The translations under genes were made by a program, and so were the position numbers. The notes under the pieces were generated by a model. That model ran no database searches, was not told the origin of the DNA, and saw nothing but the letters and a program-made list of their open reading frames with translations. From contig NZ_CP101464.1 of NCBI RefSeq assembly GCF_024362365.1, forward strand, positions 2,294,001-2,358,000: a stretch of 64,000 nucleotides of DNA, read 5' to 3'. The stretch is from Janibacter sp. CX7 (GTDB taxonomy: Bacteria > Actinomycetota > Actinomycetes > Actinomycetales > Dermatophilaceae). Within the stretch, counting starts at the first letter, position 1, and each line of letters begins with the position of its first letter. This document shows, piece by piece, positions 41,903 through 51,094 of the stretch.

Positions 41903-43174
41903 TCAGAGGCGCCAGCAGCTGCTCGCCTGGTTGAGACCGGCGAAGCGGGCCTCGAAGAAGAGCATCGACTTCTCCACGTGCGGGAGGAAGCCACCGACGT
42001 GGGTGGGCGTCACGCCGGCGTTGAAGGAGACGCGGGTGCCCTTGTCGCACCAGTCGCTGGCCAGCTGCTTGCCGACCGCGTAGGGGATGACGTCGTCACC
42101 CAGCGAGTGGTTGATCTGCACCGGCGCGTTGGGCTTGCGCTTGCCGATCCGCTGCTCGGCGATCGCCGACTTGAAGGGCTCCTCGTCGAGCAGCTCCGAG
42201 AGCTTCTTGCCGCTCGTCGTGTACTTCGAGGAGTCGAGATTGGCGTAGGAGAAGAGGTCGAAGACGCAGGCGCTCTCCACCTTGCTCGCGAGCTCCAGAC
42301 CCTGCGCGTTGAGGAAGGGCTTGGGGTCGACGTGCTCCGTCGTGGCCACGCCGAGGGTGGCGAAGAGGGCGAAGAGCGAGTAGGTCGTGCCGTCGATGTT
42401 GGCCCCGACCTTGGCCAGGTCCGCCGGCGGGGCGCCGATGGCCGAGCCCTTGATGTTCAGCTCCGGAGCGTAGCTCGGCGCCAGCTCGGCCGCAGCAGCC
42501 GCGGCGCCGCCACCCTGGGAGTAGCCCATGAGGCCGATCGGGGTCTTGTTGTCGAGGCCGCTGCCCTGCAGGTTCTTGGCGGCGCGAGCCAGGTCGAGGG
42601 TCGCGCGGCCCTGGGGCTCGCGGGCCATGTAGGTGTGCGAGCCGGGCGTGCCGAGGCCCTGGAAGTCGGTGATGCCGACCGCGTAGCCACGGGCGACGGC
42701 CCGGCCGACACCGATGCCCTCGTACTCGAAGAAGCTCTCCATCTGCCGCGACGGGGCGCAGGAGTCGCCCATGCCCTGGGTGCCGGGCGCATAGGAGATC
42801 AGGGGGCGCTGGGAGGCGCCGACGTAGCTCGTCTTGGGGACGAAGACCGTGCCCGTGACGGCGATCGGGGTGCCGTCGGCGTCGGTGGAGGAGTACATGA
42901 TGCGGGTCGCGGTGACGACCGACGAGGACAGGTCGAAGGGGTCGAGCAGCAGCGGGGCCGGCTCGCTGCGGATGATCGTGCCGGGCGTGCTCGGGATCGT
43001 CGCCGGCGGCTCGTAGAAGGCGGGGCGAGCGGCCTCGGGGGTGTCGGTCAGGGTCTTGGCCCCAGCGGTGCCCGGGACGTCGTGGGGTCCGGCGACGGCA
43101 TTGCCGGCCAGCGGGAGGCCGACGGCGACGGCGAGTGCCGCAGCCGCAACGGCACGCTTCTTCTTTGAAAACAT
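41903..43174 (-). CDS. Secreted lipase of the LIP (secretory lipase) family
   Basis: Predicted 423 residues. MFSKKKRAVAAAALAVAVGLPL is a signal peptide. The alpha/beta-hydrolase core has LISYAPGTQGMGDSCAPS, YAVGITDFQGLGTPGSHTYM and the nucleophile elbow IGLMGYSQGGGAAAAAAELA; a later NHSLGDDVIPYAVGKQLA and a histidine in GVTPTHVGGFLPHVE complete the likely Ser-Asp-His triad. This matches the Candida-type secretory lipase family seen in actinobacteria. AGGA lies about 6 nt before ATG 43174. A GTTAC-N6-GTCAC box is about 100 bp upstream, like that of the subtilase gene. Confidence 0.9.
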   Translation of the reverse strand: MFSKKKRAVAAAALAVAVGLPLAGNAVAGPHDVPGTAGAKTLTDTPEAARPAFYEPPATIPSTPGTIIRSEPAPLLLDPFDLSSSVVTATRIMYSSTDADGTPIAVTGTVFVPKTSYVGASQRPLISYAPGTQGMGDSCAPSRQMESFFEYEGIGVGRAVARGYAVGITDFQGLGTPGSHTYMAREPQGRATLDLARAAKNLQGSGLDNKTPIGLMGYSQGGGAAAAAAELAPSYAPELNIKGSAIGAPPADLAKVGANIDGTTYSLFALFATLGVATTEHVDPKPFLNAQGLELASKVESACVFDLFSYANLDSSKYTTSGKKLSELLDEEPFKSAIAEQRIGKRKPNAPVQINHSLGDDVIPYAVGKQLASDWCDKGTRVSFNAGVTPTHVGGFLPHVEKSMLFFEARFAGLNQASSCWRL

Positions 43175-43268
43175 GCGAGTCCTGTCGTGGGAAGGGAAGG
43201 GACGAGACCTTCCCCAGCCGACGATGGCGCGCCTGACCGGGATGGCCTCGGGTGTGGCGACGACCATG

Positions 43269-43284
43269 GTTACCTACGAGTCAC
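43269..43284. promoter_or_regulatory. GTTAC-N6-GTCAC direct-repeat box upstream of the lipase gene
   Basis: GTTAC (43269-43273) and GTCAC (43280-43284) repeat with an 11-bp period, the spacing expected for an OmpR-type dimer such as MtrA or PhoP. The same layout lies before the subtilase gene at 45025-45040. Confidence 0.5.
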
Positions 43285-43312
43285 ATCCCGGCAACCGGTG
43301 CATGCTGTGGGC

Positions 43313-43939
43313 ATGGTCTCCCTCGTCCTCGCGTCCGCCTCCCCCGCCCGTCTGGGACTCTTGCGTGCCAGCGGCATTGCCCCTGATGTCGTCGTCAGCG
43401 ATGTCGACGAGCACGCGGTGGAGTCCCTTGCGCGGCAACGGGATCCGCAGCTGTCTCCGGTGCAGCTGGCGCAGCTGCTGGCCGAGGCGAAGGGAGCGGC
43501 CGTCGCCTCGCGCCTGGCCGGGCAGACCCCCTTCGTCCTCGCCTGCGACTCGGTCCTCGAGGTCGACGGGCAGGTCCACGGCAAGCCGGGCACGCCCGAG
43601 GTCGCCCGCGAGCGGTGGGAGCAGGTGCGTGGCCGCTCGGCGGTCCTGCACACCGGCCACCACCTCGTCGACATGCGTGACGGCCGCACCGCCGGGGGTC
43701 CGGCGAGTGCGACCGTCAGGTTCGCATCGGTGACCGATGCCGAGGTCGAGGGCTACGTCGCGACGGGCGAGCCGCTCCACGTGGCCGGCGGGTTCACCCT
43801 CGACGGGCTGGGCGCTCCCTTCGTCGAGTCGATCGAGGGCCACCCGAGCACCGTCGTCGGGCTGTGCCTGCCCCTGCTGCGTCGGCTGCTCACCGACCTT
43901 GGCACCGACTGGTGGTCGGTGGCTCAGTCGCGGGCGTAG
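43313..43939 (+). CDS. maf: Maf family nucleotide pyrophosphatase
   Basis: The 208-residue Maf/YhdE protein has LVLASASPARLGLL, FVLACDSVLEVDGQVHGKPGTPEVARERWEQ and GHHLVDMRDG, ending with AGGFTLDGLGAPFVESIEGHPSTVVGL. It hydrolyses non-canonical or modified nucleoside triphosphates, probably dTTP/UTP-like. ATG 43313 follows CATGCT by 6 nt. In mycobacteria it sits between accE and accA3; here both gaps hold many extra genes. It overlaps the convergent subtilase end by 16 bp. Confidence 0.93.
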   Translation: MVSLVLASASPARLGLLRASGIAPDVVVSDVDEHAVESLARQRDPQLSPVQLAQLLAEAKGAAVASRLAGQTPFVLACDSVLEVDGQVHGKPGTPEVARERWEQVRGRSAVLHTGHHLVDMRDGRTAGGPASATVRFASVTDAEVEGYVATGEPLHVAGGFTLDGLGAPFVESIEGHPSTVVGLCLPLLRRLLTDLGTDWWSVAQSRA

Positions 43940-44997
43940 GCCACCGCGGCCTCGGCGTCGACGATGCCGCGGCCGTAGAGCGCGCTGTAGCCGCCGCGGG
44001 TGCCGAGCAGCGGGTGCCGCGAGGTCGACAGGATCGCCTGCTCGACGTTGGCCATGCTGCGGCCCTGGCCGAAGAGGATCGCGGCGACCCCGGCGACGTG
44101 CGGGGTGGCCATCGAGGTGCCGGCGAAGGCCGCGTAGTCCTTGCCCTCACCGCACTCGTCGGTGCCGGTGCCGCGCGGCACGGTCGAGAGGATGTCCTCG
44201 GAGCAGTCGCCGCCGAGGAGTCGGCCGGAGCCGCCCGGTGCCGCGACGCCCGTGCCGCTGAGCTTGACCGGCAGCTCGGAGAAGTAGGACTTCATCTCGT
44301 TCTTGTCCGTGGCCCCGACGCAGATCGAGTCGCTGCTGAAGGCCGGGTCGTTGCACAGCAGGGTCGAGGTGTTGCCCGCCGCGGCCACCGTGAGGGTGCC
44401 CTTGTCGCGGGCGTACTGGATCGCGTCCTTCATCGTCGTGTCGAGACCGAGGATGGAGAAGATCTGGGTGCCCGGCAGGCCACCCAGGCTGAGGTTGATG
44501 ACGTCGGCACCGTTGTCCGCCGCGTAGCGGATGCCCTCGGCGATGTCCTCGGCGGTGCCCGACCCGTCCTCGAGGACCTTGATCGGCATGACCTTGGCGT
44601 CGGGGGCGACACCGGCGACGCCGATCCCGTTGTCAGCGGTGGCGGCGATGGTGCCCGCGACGTGGGTGCCGTGGACGTCGGGCTCCTGGCCCTCGCCGTC
44701 CTGGCCCTTCCAGCTGCCGTCGCCGCACGAGCCGGCCTGCTCGCCGCAGACGAAGTCGGCGCCCGGCACGAGCCTGCCCTGCAGGTCGGGGTGACCGAGG
44801 TCGACACCGGTATCGACGACGGCGACGACGGTGCCGGCACCGCGGCTGCTCGACCAGGCCTGCTCGGCATGGACCTGGTCCAGCCCGTAGAGCTTGTCGC
44901 GCAGCGGATCGTCGGTGGCGGCACCGGCCGAGCCGGCGGTGACGACGAGGCCGACCGCACAGGCAGCGGCGGCGAAGGGGGCGGTCCAGGTCTTCAT
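43924..44997 (-). CDS. Secreted S8 family (subtilisin-like) serine peptidase
   Basis: Predicted 357 residues. A signal peptide ends near residue 26 (TAGSAGAA). The catalytic triad is Asp in VVAVVDTGVDLGHPDL, His in DVHGTHVAGTIAA and Ser in GTSMATPHVAGVAA; the oxyanion asparagine lies in LTVAAAGNTS. The pro-region is only about 15 residues, unusually short for a secreted subtilase. AAGGA lies about 9 nt before the ATG. A GTTAC-N6-GTAAC box lies 28-43 bp upstream. No TM anchor is seen at the C-terminus, so it is probably released. Confidence 0.93.
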   Translation of the reverse strand: MKTWTAPFAAAACAVGLVVTAGSAGAATDDPLRDKLYGLDQVHAEQAWSSSRGAGTVVAVVDTGVDLGHPDLQGRLVPGADFVCGEQAGSCGDGSWKGQDGEGQEPDVHGTHVAGTIAATADNGIGVAGVAPDAKVMPIKVLEDGSGTAEDIAEGIRYAADNGADVINLSLGGLPGTQIFSILGLDTTMKDAIQYARDKGTLTVAAAGNTSTLLCNDPAFSSDSICVGATDKNEMKSYFSELPVKLSGTGVAAPGGSGRLLGGDCSEDILSTVPRGTGTDECGEGKDYAAFAGTSMATPHVAGVAAILFGQGRSMANVEQAILSTSRHPLLGTRGGYSALYGRGIVDAEAAVAYARD

Positions 44998-45024
44998 CGA
45001 GGTGTCCTTCGTCAGGGAACGTTG

Positions 45025-45040
45025 GTTACCCCAAGGTAAC
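45025..45040. promoter_or_regulatory. GTTAC-N6-GTAAC box upstream of the subtilase gene
   Basis: GTTAC (45025-45029) and GTAAC (45036-45040) have the same spacing as the box before the lipase gene. The core is also an inverted repeat (GTTACC and GGTAAC separated by CCAA). This fits an OmpR-type regulator such as MtrA, or a palindrome-binding repressor. Confidence 0.5.
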
Positions 45041-45120
45041 GACGAGGCGGCGCCTCCGCAGCGCGAGCCGGCGAGGCCTGGGTCACGCCCCCTTCGCCCC
45101 GACCTCACGGCCACGGCCGG

Positions 45121-46683
45121 TCAGACCGGCGGGATTCCCCGCCGACGCTCTGAGAAGCGGCGGTCGCGACCACGGGCGTGCCGCAGGCGGGCGAGCAGCT
45201 CCTCGCGCAGGGCCTCGGGCTCGATAACCTGGTCGATGACGAGGTCCGCGGCCAGCCGCTCGAGGTCGACGTCCTCGAGGTACTCGGCGCGACGCGCGGC
45301 GATGAACTCGTCGCGGGCGGCCTCCCCTTCGTCGGCCTCGATCTGCGCGATCTTGTTGGCGTAGACGGCGTTGACCGCGGCCTCCGGACCCATGACCGCG
45401 ACGCGGGCGGTGGGCAGCGCGATCGTCGCGTCGGGGGCGAAGCCGGGCCCGCCCATGGCGTAGAGACCGGCGCCGTAGGCCTTGCGCACGATGACGCAGA
45501 ACTGCGGGACGGTCGCCGAGGCGACGGCCGAGACCATCTTCGCGCCGTGGCGGATGATCCCGCCGCGCTCGACCTCGGAGCCGATCATGAAGCCCGGGAC
45601 GTCGGCGAGGTAGATCAGCGGGATCGAGTAGGCATCGCACAGCCAGATGAAGCGCGCGGCCTTGTCGGCACTGTCGGTGAAGAGCACGCCGCCCTTGGCC
45701 ATCGAGTTGTTGGCGACGATGCCGACGGTCTCCCCCGCCATCCGGCCGAGGCCGACGACCAGCTCGGTCGCGAAGAGCTCCTTGACCTCGAAGAAGGAGT
45801 CGTCGTCGACGAGGCCGTCGATGACGTCGTGCACGTCGAAGGGCTGCGACTCGCGCTCGGGGATGGTCGCGGCGGTGAGCGGCGCGGCCGGCTCCTCCGG
45901 CTGGTACGAAGGGAGGTCGCTGTGCCAGTTCTGCGGCAGATAGCTCAGCCACAGGCGGGCCGCCTCGATGGCCTCGGTGTCGTCGGCGACGAGCACGTCA
46001 CCGACACCGCTCACGGTGCAGTGCATGCGGGCGCCGCCCATCTCATCGAGGGAGACCCGCTCGCCGACGACCATCTCGGCCATGCGCGGGCTGCCGAGGT
46101 ACATCGACGCATTGCCCTCGACCATGATCACGAGGTCGGTGAAGGAGGGGATGTAGGCGCCGCCGGCGGCGCTCGGGCCGAAGAGGCAGCAGATCTGCGG
46201 GACCTTGCCCGACAGGGCGACCTGGTTGTGGAAGATGTGCCCGGCGCCGCGGCGTCCCGGGAACATCTCGACCTGGTCGGTGATGCGCGCGCCCGCGGAG
46301 TCGACGAGCCAGAAGACCGGCAGCTCCTCGCGCAGCGCGGTCTCGGTGGCGCGCACGATCTTCTCCACCGTGCGGGCGCCCCACGAGCCGGCCTTGACCG
46401 TCGGGTCGTTGGCGATGACGATGACCGGCCGGTCGTCGACGAGCCCGCGGCCGGTGACGACGCCGTCGGCCGGCAGCCCGGGCGCGAGCGCATTGGCATA
46501 GCGCCCGTCCTCGACGAAGCTGCCCTCGTCGACGAGCAGTGCGATGCGGTCGCGGACGTAGAGCTTGCCCTGGGACTCGAGCTTCGCCGCGGCCTTGTCG
46601 GTCGGGCGCTCGGAGGCCTCGTGCGCCTCGCGGATACGGCGGCGGACGTCCTCGACCGCGGGGTCGAGCGGATAGCTGCTCAC
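45121..46683 (-). CDS. Acyl-CoA carboxylase subunit beta (MCC/PCC-like), second copy
   Basis: The 520-residue carboxyltransferase has VEDGRYANALAPGLPADGVVTG, VFWLVDSAGARITDQVEMFPGRRGAGHIFHNQVALSG (methylcrotonyl/geranyl-type oxyanion region), GPSAAGGAYIPSFTDLVIMV, GVLFTDSADKAARFIWLCDA, VPGFMIGSEVERGGIIRHGAKMV and RKAYGAGLYAMGGPGFAPD. Linked to an acyl-CoA dehydrogenase and a MerR regulator, it fits a leucine/branched-chain or similar acyl-CoA pathway. No partner alpha subunit is in the operon, so it may use AccA3 (56999). AAGGAG precedes GTG 46683. Confidence 0.9.
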   Translation of the reverse strand: MSSYPLDPAVEDVRRRIREAHEASERPTDKAAAKLESQGKLYVRDRIALLVDEGSFVEDGRYANALAPGLPADGVVTGRGLVDDRPVIVIANDPTVKAGSWGARTVEKIVRATETALREELPVFWLVDSAGARITDQVEMFPGRRGAGHIFHNQVALSGKVPQICCLFGPSAAGGAYIPSFTDLVIMVEGNASMYLGSPRMAEMVVGERVSLDEMGGARMHCTVSGVGDVLVADDTEAIEAARLWLSYLPQNWHSDLPSYQPEEPAAPLTAATIPERESQPFDVHDVIDGLVDDDSFFEVKELFATELVVGLGRMAGETVGIVANNSMAKGGVLFTDSADKAARFIWLCDAYSIPLIYLADVPGFMIGSEVERGGIIRHGAKMVSAVASATVPQFCVIVRKAYGAGLYAMGGPGFAPDATIALPTARVAVMGPEAAVNAVYANKIAQIEADEGEAARDEFIAARRAEYLEDVDLERLAADLVIDQVIEPEALREELLARLRHARGRDRRFSERRRGIPPV

Positions 46684-46708
46684 TGGGACTCTCCTTCGTC
46701 CGGGCGGC

Positions 46709-47905
<1,197 letters not shown>

Positions 47906-47949
47906 GGCCGACCTCTCCCGGCGCCCCGGGGTCACCGGCAGCACCATTG

Positions 47950-47973
47950 CTTGACGTTGACGTCAACGTAAAG
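47950..47973. promoter_or_regulatory. MerR-type operator between the acyl-CoA operon and its regulator
   Basis: ACGTTGACGTCAACGT (47954-47969) is a perfect palindrome, extended by CTT and AAG with one mismatch to 24 bp. On the plus strand TTGACG (47951-47956) and CATCAT (47974-47979) give a promoter with a 17-bp spacer, 8 nt before ATG 47988. The palindrome covers the spacer of both divergent promoters, so the MerR protein would control itself and the operon. Confidence 0.65.
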
Positions 47974-47987
47974 CATCATCTCGGGTC

Positions 47988-48416
47988 ATGACAAGCCGGA
48001 CGAAGGGGGCGACTCCCCCGAGCGCAGATGCTCCCGACGAGCACGCGCGGACGTGGACGATCCGCGAGGTCGCCGACGAGTTCGGCATCACCACGCGCAC
48101 GGTCCGGCACTACGAGGACATCGGGCTCATCTCGCCCGAGCGGCAGGGCACGACGCGCCTCTTCCACCGGCGCGACCGCACCCGGCTGTCTCTGGTGCTG
48201 CGCGGCAAGCGGCTCGGCTTCCCGCTCGACGAGATCGCCAAGATCATCGACCTCTACGACGCACCGCGCGGTCGCCGCAGCCAGCTCGAGTACGTGCTCG
48301 GCCAGATCGACGAGCGCCGCGCGGACCTGGAGCAGCGGCGGCGCGACATCGACGACGCGCTCGCCGAGCTCGACACCTTCGAGCAGCGCTGCCGCACCGA
48401 GCTCCGCACGCGCTGA
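47988..48416 (+). CDS. MerR family transcriptional regulator of the acyl-CoA operon
   Basis: The 142-residue MerR protein has TWTIREVADEFGITTRTVRHYEDIGLISPERQGTTRLFHRRDRTRL (winged helix), GKRLGFPLDEIAKIIDLYD, and a long coiled-coil dimer helix up to residue 142. No metal-binding cysteine cluster is present. The sequence fits the acyl-CoA-responsive LiuR-like group that controls branched-chain acid catabolism. It diverges from the acyl-CoA dehydrogenase gene with a 24-bp palindrome between them. An N-terminal tail of about 20 residues is unusual; a later start is possible. Confidence 0.87.
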   Translation: MTSRTKGATPPSADAPDEHARTWTIREVADEFGITTRTVRHYEDIGLISPERQGTTRLFHRRDRTRLSLVLRGKRLGFPLDEIAKIIDLYDAPRGRRSQLEYVLGQIDERRADLEQRRRDIDDALAELDTFEQRCRTELRTR

Positions 48417-48502
48417 CCCATCCGTTCCTCCCTTCGCCCCGAACTCCTGCCACGAGGCCTCCGGTCATCCGAGATCGGCCGGCCACGACGAAGGAGTCAG
48501 GT

Positions 48503-49294
48503 ATGCACACCCTCACCAAGGCCGCCCTCGCCACCCCGGCCGCGTGCGCGATCCTCCTCGCGGGAGCCAACGGCGCGAGCGCCGACGAGAAGTGGACGAT
48601 GAAGCTCACCGACACGATGGGCAACGACAGCGGGTCCTCGTCGACCGCACAGCTGTCGCTCGCCGGCGACCAGCTGACGGTCGACATCACGGGCACGGGG
48701 TTCACCCCCAACTCGCCCCACGCCCAGCACTTCCACGGGTCCTTCGACGAGAACAAGGACTTCACCTGCCCGACGTCGGCTGCCGACGCGGACGGCGACG
48801 GCCAGGTCAACACCGAGGAGGGCCTGCCGACCTACGGCGACATCATGATCTCGCTGACGACGAAGGGGGACACGAGCCCTGACAGCGGTCTCGCCGTCGA
48901 CCGCATGCCGACCGCCGACGCGAACGGCAACCTGTCGTACTCGCGCACGATCACCCTGCCCGAGGGCGCCGGCGCCAAGCTGAAGAACCTGCACATCGTG
49001 CAGCACGGCCTCGACGCCAACGGCAACGACAAGTACGACCTCGACGCGCTCGGCGAGTCGAGCTTCGCGAAGTCCGTCGGGGTCAAGGGCATCCCCGAGG
49101 AGGCCACCAACCCGGCGACGTGCGGCACGGTCACCGGCGCGGCCGTCGGCGCTCCGCCCACGGGTGGCGTCGAGACGGGCGGCGGGAGCACCGAGGGTGT
49201 CGAGGCGAAGGGCGCCCTGGGCGCCGGCGCCTTCGCCATGGTCGGCGCGGTCGGCCTGCTCGCCTACCGCCGTCGCCTGACGCGGGAGAGCTGA
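48503..49294 (+). CDS. Secreted CHRD-like surface protein with a C-terminal sorting-like tail
   Basis: Predicted 263 residues. A signal peptide (MHTLTKAALATPAACAILLAG) precedes a domain with LSLAGDQLTVDITGTGFTPNSPHAQHFHGSFDENKDF, resembling CHRD folds, then NTEEGLPTYGDIMISL, ITLPEGAGAKLKNLHIVQHGLDANGN. The C-terminus ([27 protein letters not shown]) is a hydrophobic helix plus arginines as in sortase substrates, but no LPxTG is present; GAPPTGG lies about 30 residues before the helix. AAGGAG lies 6 nt before ATG 48503. The class F sortase gene begins 7 bp later, so the pair probably forms substrate and enzyme. Confidence 0.78.
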   Translation: MHTLTKAALATPAACAILLAGANGASADEKWTMKLTDTMGNDSGSSSTAQLSLAGDQLTVDITGTGFTPNSPHAQHFHGSFDENKDFTCPTSAADADGDGQVNTEEGLPTYGDIMISLTTKGDTSPDSGLAVDRMPTADANGNLSYSRTITLPEGAGAKLKNLHIVQHGLDANGNDKYDLDALGESSFAKSVGVKGIPEEATNPATCGTVTGAAVGAPPTGGVETGGGSTEGVEAKGALGAGAFAMVGAVGLLAYRRRLTRES

Positions 49295-49301
49295 GCCGGT
49301 C

Positions 49302-50054
49302 GTGCGTGAGCGCACCCGGGGCCGCGGCCGTCGCGCGCAGGTCGTGACGGTCGCGGTCGTGGCCCTCGCCGTCGTCGGGGGCAGCCTGACGGCCTTCGGC
49401 CTGTCGCAGCAGGAGACCCGCATGCCCCCGCCGGCCGCCGTGTCCGAGGGCGGGCACGCCGGGCACGGCCGCTCGAGCACGAGCTCGTCACCGTCGGCCA
49501 GCCCGACCTCCGGGTCCGGCCACGCGGGGCACCACATGGGCCCGGGGACGAGCAGCCCGGCGAGCCCGAGCGCGGCCGCACCGGCCACCACCGCACGGAT
49601 GGCCCGCTCGCGGCCGACGTCGGTGTCCATCCCCTCGCTGGGGGTCACCAGCTCGGTCATCGACCTCGGCCTGCAACCGGACGACACCATGGAGGTGCCC
49701 CAGGACGCCACGAGCACCGGGTGGTTCACCGGCAGCCCCACCCCCGGGGAGCTCGGTCCGGCCGTCCTCGCCGGTCACGTCACGTGGGACAAGCGGCCCG
49801 CGGTCTTCTTCGAGCTGGGCTCGATGCGCGACGGGCAGCGGGTCGAGGTCTCCCGCGCGGACGGGTCGACCGCGGTCTTCGAGGTGACCGACGTCGGCCA
49901 GTACCCCAAGACGGACTTTCCCACCGACGAGGTCTACGGGGAGGTCGACCACGCCGCACTGCGGCTGATCACCTGCGGCGGTCACTTCGACGGCGAGACG
50001 GGTCACCACGTCGACAATGTCGTGGTCTACGCCGAGCTCGTCGACGAGCGCTGA
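49302..50054 (+). CDS. Class F sortase
   Basis: The 250-residue protein has one N-terminal membrane helix (QVVTVAVVALAVVGGSLTAFG), a Ser/His/Pro-rich linker to about residue 105, and a sortase domain: SVSIPSLGVTSSVIDLGLQPDDTMEVP, AVLAGHVTWDKRPAVFFEL (catalytic His) and LRLITCGGHFDGETGHHVDNVVVYA (catalytic Cys). Where family members have Arg before DNVVV (YRDN) this protein has Val, so the third catalytic residue may be missing. Starts at GTG 49302, 7 bp after its presumed substrate gene. Confidence 0.87.
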   Translation: MRERTRGRGRRAQVVTVAVVALAVVGGSLTAFGLSQQETRMPPPAAVSEGGHAGHGRSSTSSSPSASPTSGSGHAGHHMGPGTSSPASPSAAAPATTARMARSRPTSVSIPSLGVTSSVIDLGLQPDDTMEVPQDATSTGWFTGSPTPGELGPAVLAGHVTWDKRPAVFFELGSMRDGQRVEVSRADGSTAVFEVTDVGQYPKTDFPTDEVYGEVDHAALRLITCGGHFDGETGHHVDNVVVYAELVDER

Positions 50055-50086
50055 GCCAACGGCGGTCGGGGCCACACCCTCGCGCT

Positions 50087-50121
50087 GGTCGAGGAGCGTG
50101 CGCAGCAAGCGTCTCGAGACC
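50087..50121. repeat. GGTCGAGGAGCG/CGTCTCGAGACC dispersed palindrome
   Basis: GGTCGAGGAGCGTGC (50087-50101) is roughly complementary to the end CGTCTCGAGACC with a short loop. This hairpin type is common as an actinobacterial intergenic repeat. It lies between the convergent sortase and kinase genes and can end both. Confidence 0.7.
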
Positions 50122-50126
50122 CGCGC

Positions 50127-51050
50127 TCAGCCCCGCTGGGCGAGGTAGGCGTCGATCTCCGCCGCGGTGGGGGCGGTCGTCGGGCCCTTGCGGGTGACCT
50201 TGATGGCCCCGGCCGCATTGGCCCGGCGGCAGGCATCGGGCCAGGCCACCCCCTTCGCCACCTCCGCGAGCAGGACTCCGGTGTGGGTGTCGCCGGCGCC
50301 ATTGGTGTCAACCGGCGTCTCGGGGTACCCGGGCACGACGGTCGTCACGCCGTCGGTGTGCACCGCACACCCCTGCTCACCGTCACGGACGACGGCGACG
50401 GCACCCGGCTTCAGCAGTGCGGCCACGGCCTCGGCGGCCGGCCCCATCCCCTTCGCCCCGCCGAAGTCCTCGGACTCCTCGGCGTTGCCGGTCCACACGT
50501 CGGTGAGCGCGACGACCCGGGAGCGAAGGGAGGGCTCCAGCTCGGCGAAGACCGCACCGGGGTCGAGGACGACGAGGACCTCGTCGGGCAGCGACTCCAG
50601 CCAGGCGAGGAGCGGGTCGCGGGTGCGGCCCACGAGGCTGTAGCCGCTGACGCACACGAGGTCCCCCGCGACCGGCGCGCTCGTCGCGAGCGACTCGACG
50701 CTGATGTGCCGCTCGGCCTCCTGCGTCGTGACGAAGGTCCGCTCCGCGGAGGGCTCGACCATGACGATGCAGACACCCGTGTCGAGGTCCTCGACGACGG
50801 GGGCCGAGAGCGTGACGCCGTCGGCGGTGAGGGTCTCGCGGACGAGGTCACCGTTCGGGCCGCGCCCGTGGGCCCCCGCATGGACGGCCGCGGCGCCGGA
50901 GCGCACGGCCGCGAGCAGGATCGTCACCGCTCCCCCGGCGTAGCGCGCCACGGAGGTGGCCATCGAGTTGCCGCCGCGGCGGGGCAGGTCGGGCACCTCG
51001 ACGACGACGTCGACGAGCGCCTGTGCGGTGTGGATCACCCTCGGGCTCAT
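50127..51050 (-). CDS. PfkB family carbohydrate kinase
   Basis: Predicted 307 residues of the ribokinase/PfkB superfamily: VVEVPDLPRRGGNSMATSVARYAGGAVTILLAAVRSG (substrate and lid region), FVTTQEAERHI, VLVVLDPGAVFAELEP, VVRDGEQGCAVHTDG and the signature TNGAGDTHTGVLLAEV with the catalytic Asp in GAGD. The sugar is unknown. TAGCGT (complement of 51059-51064) is 8 nt before ATG 51050, divergent from the MoxR gene. Confidence 0.9.
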   Translation of the reverse strand: MSPRVIHTAQALVDVVVEVPDLPRRGGNSMATSVARYAGGAVTILLAAVRSGAAAVHAGAHGRGPNGDLVRETLTADGVTLSAPVVEDLDTGVCIVMVEPSAERTFVTTQEAERHISVESLATSAPVAGDLVCVSGYSLVGRTRDPLLAWLESLPDEVLVVLDPGAVFAELEPSLRSRVVALTDVWTGNAEESEDFGGAKGMGPAAEAVAALLKPGAVAVVRDGEQGCAVHTDGVTTVVPGYPETPVDTNGAGDTHTGVLLAEVAKGVAWPDACRRANAAGAIKVTRKGPTTAPTAAEIDAYLAQRG

Positions 51051-51058
51051 GGGGGCAC

Positions 51059-51088
51059 ACGCTACCGACGGACGCGGTCCGGCAGACT
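51059..51088. promoter_or_regulatory. Divergent -10 boxes for the PfkB kinase and MoxR genes
   Basis: TAGCGT (complement of 51059-51064) ends 8 nt before ATG 51050. CAGACT (51083-51088) ends 6 nt before ATG 51095. The second is a weaker match. Confidence 0.4.
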
Positions 51089-51094
51089 GCGGGC

